Source of the DNA: Sphagnum compactum
Lineage: Eukaryota; Bryophyta; Sphagnopsida; Sphagnales
Direction: 5' to 3'
Assembly (NCBI GenBank): GCA_965153455.1
Contig: OZ234499.1
Location: 2,108,001 to 2,172,000, forward strand
DNA: 64,000 nt
Translations under genes and position numbers: made by a program
Notes under the pieces: generated by a model
Seen by the model: the letters and a program-made list of their open reading frames with translations, nothing else
Databases searched by the model: none
What the model was told of the DNA's origin: nothing
In this document: one piece after another, positions 58,729-64,000 of the stretch
How positions within the stretch are numbered: position 1 is the first letter of the stretch
Layout: every line of letters starts with the position of its first letter

Positions 58729-60930
58729 TTATTCCTCCAAAACTGAGGAACTCACCGTCGTCGAAGCCCCCGGGCTACCATAGGATCTGACGGACATTCC
58801 ACAGCCACATGTCCCCGGCCCCCACAGTTGTTGCAAATGGTCACCTGTAATTAGCAGTTCAGATTAATCCCTAATTATGTCTTACAACAGGTATAACCCC
58901 ATCCCTCAAGCTGCCTATGTCTACGATCACATGTGACCATCTTAAAAGCCAACTTCACAGGACCTGACAGGGTGAAAGATATAGATAGGATAATGAGAAG
59001 CCCACTAAATATAGCTACATACCTGAAGACAATCCTTGCTTTTGTGACCAGGTTGATGGCAGTTATGGCACACCATCTCAATGAAGCTTGGCACAACAGA
59101 TCTTGGAGCAACAAGAAGCTGAGGGCAATCCCGAGCAATGTGACCTGGCTGGCTGCATCCATTGCATACAGGGCTATTCACACAGTCCCGAGCTAAGTGT
59201 CCTGACTGTCTACAGTTGTTGCAAGCCTTCTCATTGGGACAGTCCACTGCAAGGTGTCCAGGTCGGTAGCAGTTGTTGCAGAGACGTGCCTTGGGAATCC
59301 CTACTTCCTGAGCTGCACAACCCTTTGCAATGTGTCCAGGCTTCCCACAGTTGTTGCAAATTGGCTCACTGCGGCACTCACTTGCAATGTGACCAGTCTT
59401 CTTGCAGTTGCGACACAGTGGCTCCATTGGGCAAGCAGCAGCAATATGACTGTCCCAGAAACACCAAAGACATGAAGCATGTGAGCAGACAAAAATCTCT
59501 GCCCCAAAAATTTTACTCCACTCAGTAACTTTGTGTGTGGGTATGGTTCAATTGGAGGCCCCCTCCACTGAACCTGCACAACGCTAACAGACTGCACTTA
59601 TGACTATGCTCACATATTTTATGCTTCATATGATGCAACAGTTTTCTTACCAACATCACATCTGTGAGGTGGGGAACTGTTTTACCCTTAACACAGTTTA
59701 AAGTAGCATTTCATGTCAACAGTTCCTCCTCAAATACTAAATAGGAAACATAAGGTACAAACTTACCCTGAAACACCACAATTGTTACAGACTGATGCAT
59801 TGGGACAGTCACGTGCAAAATGGCCTGCACGCCTGCAGTTGTTGCACAGTTCAGCTGGAGCTCTGGATATGATCACAACAAGACATTCACACAATATCAG
59901 AGTTAGTCTCTGACCCAGCCATCAAGGGAATAGTATACTATAATATCAACTGATTGACCTAAAGTCCTTGCTAAACTGACCAGCACAACCAGTGAGTGGC
60001 ACAAGTGTCACAAATGCTTCAGGTACTGTAGCCTGCTGCATACTGTTGCTTCCATCACTGTATTATCATCTGTCCCTTCCCCTCTCCTCCAGCTATCTAG
60101 TTTGAAGAAACTCCCACAACTGGAGAAAAAAGGGACCATAAGGAAACCCTAACTCATACCATGAATCATGATTCCCTTCCCATACAATATAATACTCAAG
60201 CAAGTGAAAAGGAAGGTAAAAGATGTGTACCCAGTTCAAAAAAAACTCCAACAAAAAATTTCCCCAACTACAACGACCCCCCTCTCTCCCCATCTCTTCA
60301 TCAACATCATCCACAAGACACACCTAGGTATCTCCAGTTCATCATCACATCACATCTTACATAATTTTCCCTTCCAGCAACCATTTCTTCCCCCACCTTC
60401 CTCAAAACCCTACTTTTTTTTTCTTCTCCACCCCTTCAACAACAGCTCGAATATCATCCCCACCCAATACCTAACCCCACCACACTCAACATCATCACCA
60501 TCATCATCATCATAATCACCACGCCATTACTCTCATCATCGTCACAAATTCCCCCCATTTCTCCCTTCTGTTATTCCCTCTTTTCCAGATTTTCTTTCTT
60601 CTTGTGCTTCATATATACTTCAGCATCATCGTCATCTTCTCTTCATCATCATCATCATCATCATTATCACCTGGTCGAAGGCGAACGGAGCCCGAAACCC
60701 CCGTTCTCACGCCCATAGCTCCTGTATGGCAAACTCCGCCTCAATGCCCTCTTCCCCACAATCCCGCTCTGCATCCGCCGCCGCCCACCACTACCACCAC
60801 CACCACCTCCTCCTCCTCCTCCTCCCGCTGCTGCTGCTCCTCCTCCTCCTCCCCCTCCATTTGTACCACGCGCAGCCAGGTCGTCCAAGCTCATACCCAG
60901 CTTGGTCTGAGTATCCAGAGATGCCGACAT
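58729..60930 (-). CDS. CCHC zinc-knuckle protein (CNBP/GIS2-like), 4 exons, last knuckle frameshifted
   Basis: Nucleic-acid-binding protein of the CNBP family; animal CNBP and yeast Gis2 bind single-stranded G-rich RNA/DNA and affect translation. Exons: 60,930-60,671; 59,862-59,767; 59,449-59,023; 58,845-58,729, with GT..AG ends and matching phases. Exon 1 gives a Gly/Ala-rich N-terminus ending GLRSPSTR. Then come eight intact C-x2-C-x4-H-x4-C knuckles, e.g. CNNCRRAGHFARDC, CNNCYRPGHLAVDC and CHNCHQPGHKSKDC. The ninth starts CNNCGGRGHVAV but runs on as GMSVRS with no final Cys. Dropping one G at the GGG near 58,797-58,799 would restore ECPS, as in the plant family, with a stop at 58,752-58,754. 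Read as given, the product is 299 aa. It is a real mutation, a sequence error, or an altered last exon: a GTGAGT motif after 58,756 could be a donor to an unseen exon. The ATG at 60,930 follows an in-frame TAG; Met13 or Met52 are alternatives. Confidence 0.85.
60639..60670. repeat. (ATC)n microsatellite at a splice donor
   Basis: A run of catcatcatcatc on the + strand lies directly inside intron 1 of the zinc-knuckle gene, so the minus-strand intron begins gtgataatgatgatgatg. It is the second gene in this window in which a microsatellite abuts the first donor. Confidence 0.85.
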
Positions 60931-63900
60931 CAAACCCTAACCCCACTTCACCACCGTCGGCAATCCTTCTCCGCACTGCCGGCCTCTCCGGCAGATCTTT
61001 CTTCTTTCTCCGCTACGTCGTCTTTAAGCAAAGCGTCAACCTCCGAAGCGACAGGTGCGTGGGTACGTGCGTCTCGCCACAGCTTCTTGTTACGACTCGG
61101 CCGAAGAAGAACAAGAAGAGGAAGAAGAAGAACGCGTTGTTTGCTATACACGAGGTACGTAACATGCAGATCGCAGGAGCAAACGAGATACCGACGGGCA
61201 GCTTTCCATAAGCTACCCGTTGGAATTTGGTATCCCCCGGGTATAACCAGGTCCTTTAATCACCTACCAGCCGGTTCTTTTGGTGTTGTTTGGTGGGGGG
61301 GGGACCCACCTAGCTGTGCAATTATAAAGTTACTTTTCTCTTTTTTTTGTTTCAAATAGTTTAATATTTATGTAATATGATAAACAAATTGCACATCTAC
61401 ACTATGAGAAATTGTGTATATGAAAATCTCATTACCTTGCAACTAGAGTTTTGAAACAACCAATTTACAACTATCCCACCGAAACACAAAGAATTAAAAA
61501 AAATAAAATGTCATGTTAAAAATTCATGAAGTTTTATTGTAGTTGGATATTATTAGTTCTAAGATGGAATCCTATATGGATGAATGTACACATTATATAT
61601 ACGATTTTGGTTGACCATGTTTGATTTTACTAGCAAGTTGCACGAAAGTCACAAATAACAATTAGAATACATGAAAATTAATTAACAACTTTTTTGCAAT
61701 TACTTTATAATTACTATATTGGATCTTGGTGTAGTTACTTAATTATTAACCACAATAATAATAATAATTAACCTATCACATAATTGACTATGGTTGCAAA
61801 AATTGTAATATAATTCTATTAATTATTAATATTTAAGATTACTAACTATTATTATTATTATTATGCATTTAGATTTTAAATTAATAATTAATATTATTAC
61901 TTATTAGTGATTATGACTATAATAGTTAATATACATAGTAGATAGATTATGTTTAGGTAGAACCACCCGTCACCAATCATTAATTGATGATTAAACAATT
62001 TTGAATACTTCTTCTTTATTTTATGTAATGTAAATTACCATAGGAATGTTAAGGTAAGCTTTAGATTATATGATTTAGTTATAGAGGCAAAGGTACAACA
62101 CAAAAGAGGCACAAAGCATGTTGAAATTGCATAATGTGTTTCTTAATAAAATGACATTTTATTTTTAAACTTCATATTTTCCTTGTTTTTTGTATGTTTC
62201 CAATTATTTAAAGTGCTATGAATGTGTCAAGTTAGGATTTACATTAATTATTTGATATCCATTGGTAAAGAAACAACACAAAAAAGTCATGAAAAAGTCA
62301 AACTTGTTGAATCTTAAAGTGAATTAGGCCAATGACTGAACATTGACCTTATTTACTTTTGACGATCATGTTTTCCTCATTTTTTGTCCTTTCTAAATGA
62401 TCTAAACAACTATGGGTGCACTAAGTCAAGGTCTAAAAATACTTTTCACACTTGAAAGGCAAAAGGACAATGTCTCAAGATCTAAAGTTTTGTAAAAGCT
62501 TAAATGTTTAGTCGTTAGCTTGTTTTGTAGTAGTTGCAACTAATTTTTTATCCGATATTGTTTATTCTACCTTTCAAATTTGTGAAATATATAACCAAAC
62601 ACATTAGGAATATTAAAAAACAAATAACATTTGGAATAAACTAATGAAATAAGGTTAGATTTTAAAGGTTCAACACAAAATAAAATAGGATTGTCCAAAA
62701 TTATCTATCTACCTAGCCTAATAAGGGTCAGTAGTAATGCCTACCTACCTTACGCCGATTTACCTATTAACCTAAACACTCTATGTGAACATCTTATCGA
62801 CCCTAAGTTGGATGATCTAAATTAAATTAATTAGAATATTAAATATCAAAACAAACTTAAAATTGTCACATGTCCATTGATTATTTATTAGCACATCATT
62901 GTCATGTTAGCATGTTGTTGCCTATGTAATTACATAATAATTGCAATGTAATGGCAATTGCAATGATTTAGTTATAACATAATTGCATGAGTTGCACACA
63001 TATATGGTTTCATATATGATGAGTTTTTTCAATTAAAACTCTTGCAACTTGTCTAATAGCATTCACATTGTAGAAATATGATAATTGCATGTGGTCATTA
63101 CAGTTCAAAACCCGAATTGCAAATGTAATAATAAAACATCATAAATTTTCATAGTGTTACTTCTACGTCATGTTAATGGATAATCACACATGTTTTAGCC
63201 TTTATTCTATCATTAAAGGTAATTAGCCCAAGATCTTTTTTCACAAAATAGACAAAAAACTTCTTTTAACATTTTTCCAGGTTGATTTACAATTGTCACA
63301 TCCAAAATTATGTCAACCTAGCATGGGCTACCACAGATAACTCAACATACACTAAAACACTAAGGTTAAGTTGTAGCCCAAAAAATGTCTTAATAATTTT
63401 GTCTATTGATTAATAATTATCGCATCTAGAACTATGTCAATTTAGCGAACATCCACATATGTTTCAACACACACTAGATATTGATATTGTAGTCCAAGAC
63501 AATGGTCGTTTCATAATACTATTTCTAAAGATACCATTATCTTTGAAGATGGAAAAATACATAATCCTTGATTTGAAAAGTTAAATGTCATTTAAACACA
63601 CAAGATTGCAATTGTTATCTCATTCATTATGTTTCAAAAGAATAGGGGTGTCATTGGGCATGGAACTCAAATCTTGCCAAACACACCAAGCACAAGCATA
63701 TATCAAGAGTGATGGGTAATCACATTGTTTCAACATATCACTTACTTCACCAAAAATAGGCCTTTGCAAGTCGTTATTCAATGGTTTTTAGCCCTTACCA
63801 ACCTTCATAATTTGACTCCTAAAATTAAAGGTTAGATAATTTTCAACTTCATCCCCTAGGTTCAACTAGTTCTCATGGCCAACTAAACATATTCCAATGC

Positions 63901-64000
63901 CTAGTATTGTTGTACAAATCAAAATAAAACATTCAAGTAATCTTACAAACAACCATATGGGTTTAGGAGGTTTATTAAAATAGTAATCTTTTGATTCCTA
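60931..64000. other. Zinc-knuckle gene upstream region, then AT-rich intergenic DNA
   Basis: From 60,931 to about 61,250 the composition is GC-richer and probably includes the 5' leader and promoter of the minus-strand zinc-knuckle gene. The + strand frames across 60,604-61,359 are antisense shadows made of CAC/CTC triplets. After 61,350 the DNA is AT-rich with (TAA)n/(ATT)n stretches (61,750-61,900) and no open frame longer than about 60 codons. A relative of the 56.2-kb repeat lies near 61,957-62,100. No gene recognised. Confidence 0.55.

Noticed and set aside
60604-61359. + strand 251-codon Ser/Pro/Thr-rich frame and the 161-codon frame inside it
   Set aside because: They overlap exon 1 and upstream DNA of the minus-strand zinc-knuckle gene and consist of CTC/CAC/TCC triplet runs; no splice-linked continuation.

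Overview
The window is nuclear DNA from a land plant. The evidence is spliced genes with GT..AG introns, TTTAGGG-type telomere-like runs, a plant NLR immune receptor, a plant ERD2-type KDEL receptor, and long AT-rich non-coding stretches with microsatellites, G/C homopolymers and small inverted-repeat elements. The NLR's LRRs (24 residues, C-rich, 'LPxEIGxL') and its unfamiliar N-terminus look more like a non-seed plant (fern, lycophyte or bryophyte) than a flowering plant. That lineage is inference; the species cannot be read from the sequence.

Layout. 1-18,400: AT-rich intergenic DNA with a few structured repeats: a 37-bp minisatellite (10.6 kb), a dispersed repeat family (11.5-18.3 kb) carrying ~200-bp MITE-like elements, a ~100-bp GC-rich tandem array (16.3-16.95 kb), and degenerate telomere-like DNA (15.9 kb). 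18,480-24,540: an NLR gene (+) rebuilt as six exons and 1254 residues, behind a purine-rich leader. 24,540-34,330: AT-rich DNA with no gene seen. 34,694-37,754: ERD2 (+), six exons, 215 aa. 40,330-43,023: a decayed intron-bearing phosphoenolpyruvate carboxylase pseudogene (-). 45,253-47,217: ARL8 small GTPase (-), six exons, 184 aa. 49,909-51,489: class B DnaJ/HSP40 (-), three exons, 344 aa. 54,399-55,443: a two-exon gene (+) for a disordered Ser/Thr-rich protein behind a cluster of ACGT/G-box elements. 57,280-57,700: a receptor-kinase remnant. 58,729-60,930: a nine-knuckle CCHC (CNBP/GIS2-like) protein gene (-) whose last knuckle is broken by an apparent one-base frameshift. 61,000-64,000: AT-rich DNA.

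The intact genes are housekeeping functions (ER retrieval, lysosome/vacuole-type Arf-like GTPase, chaperone, RNA-binding zinc knuckle) plus one immune receptor. They are independent loci and do not form a pathway. The most novel item is the NLR: about 260 residues of low-complexity Q/N/G/A/S-rich sequence with repeated D-[FV]-[ST]-S-P motifs, then an unrecognised helical region, then NB-ARC and a cysteine-laddered LRR. All exon boundaries were worked out by eye from reading-frame continuity, splice dinucleotides and family knowledge. No alignment or search was run.
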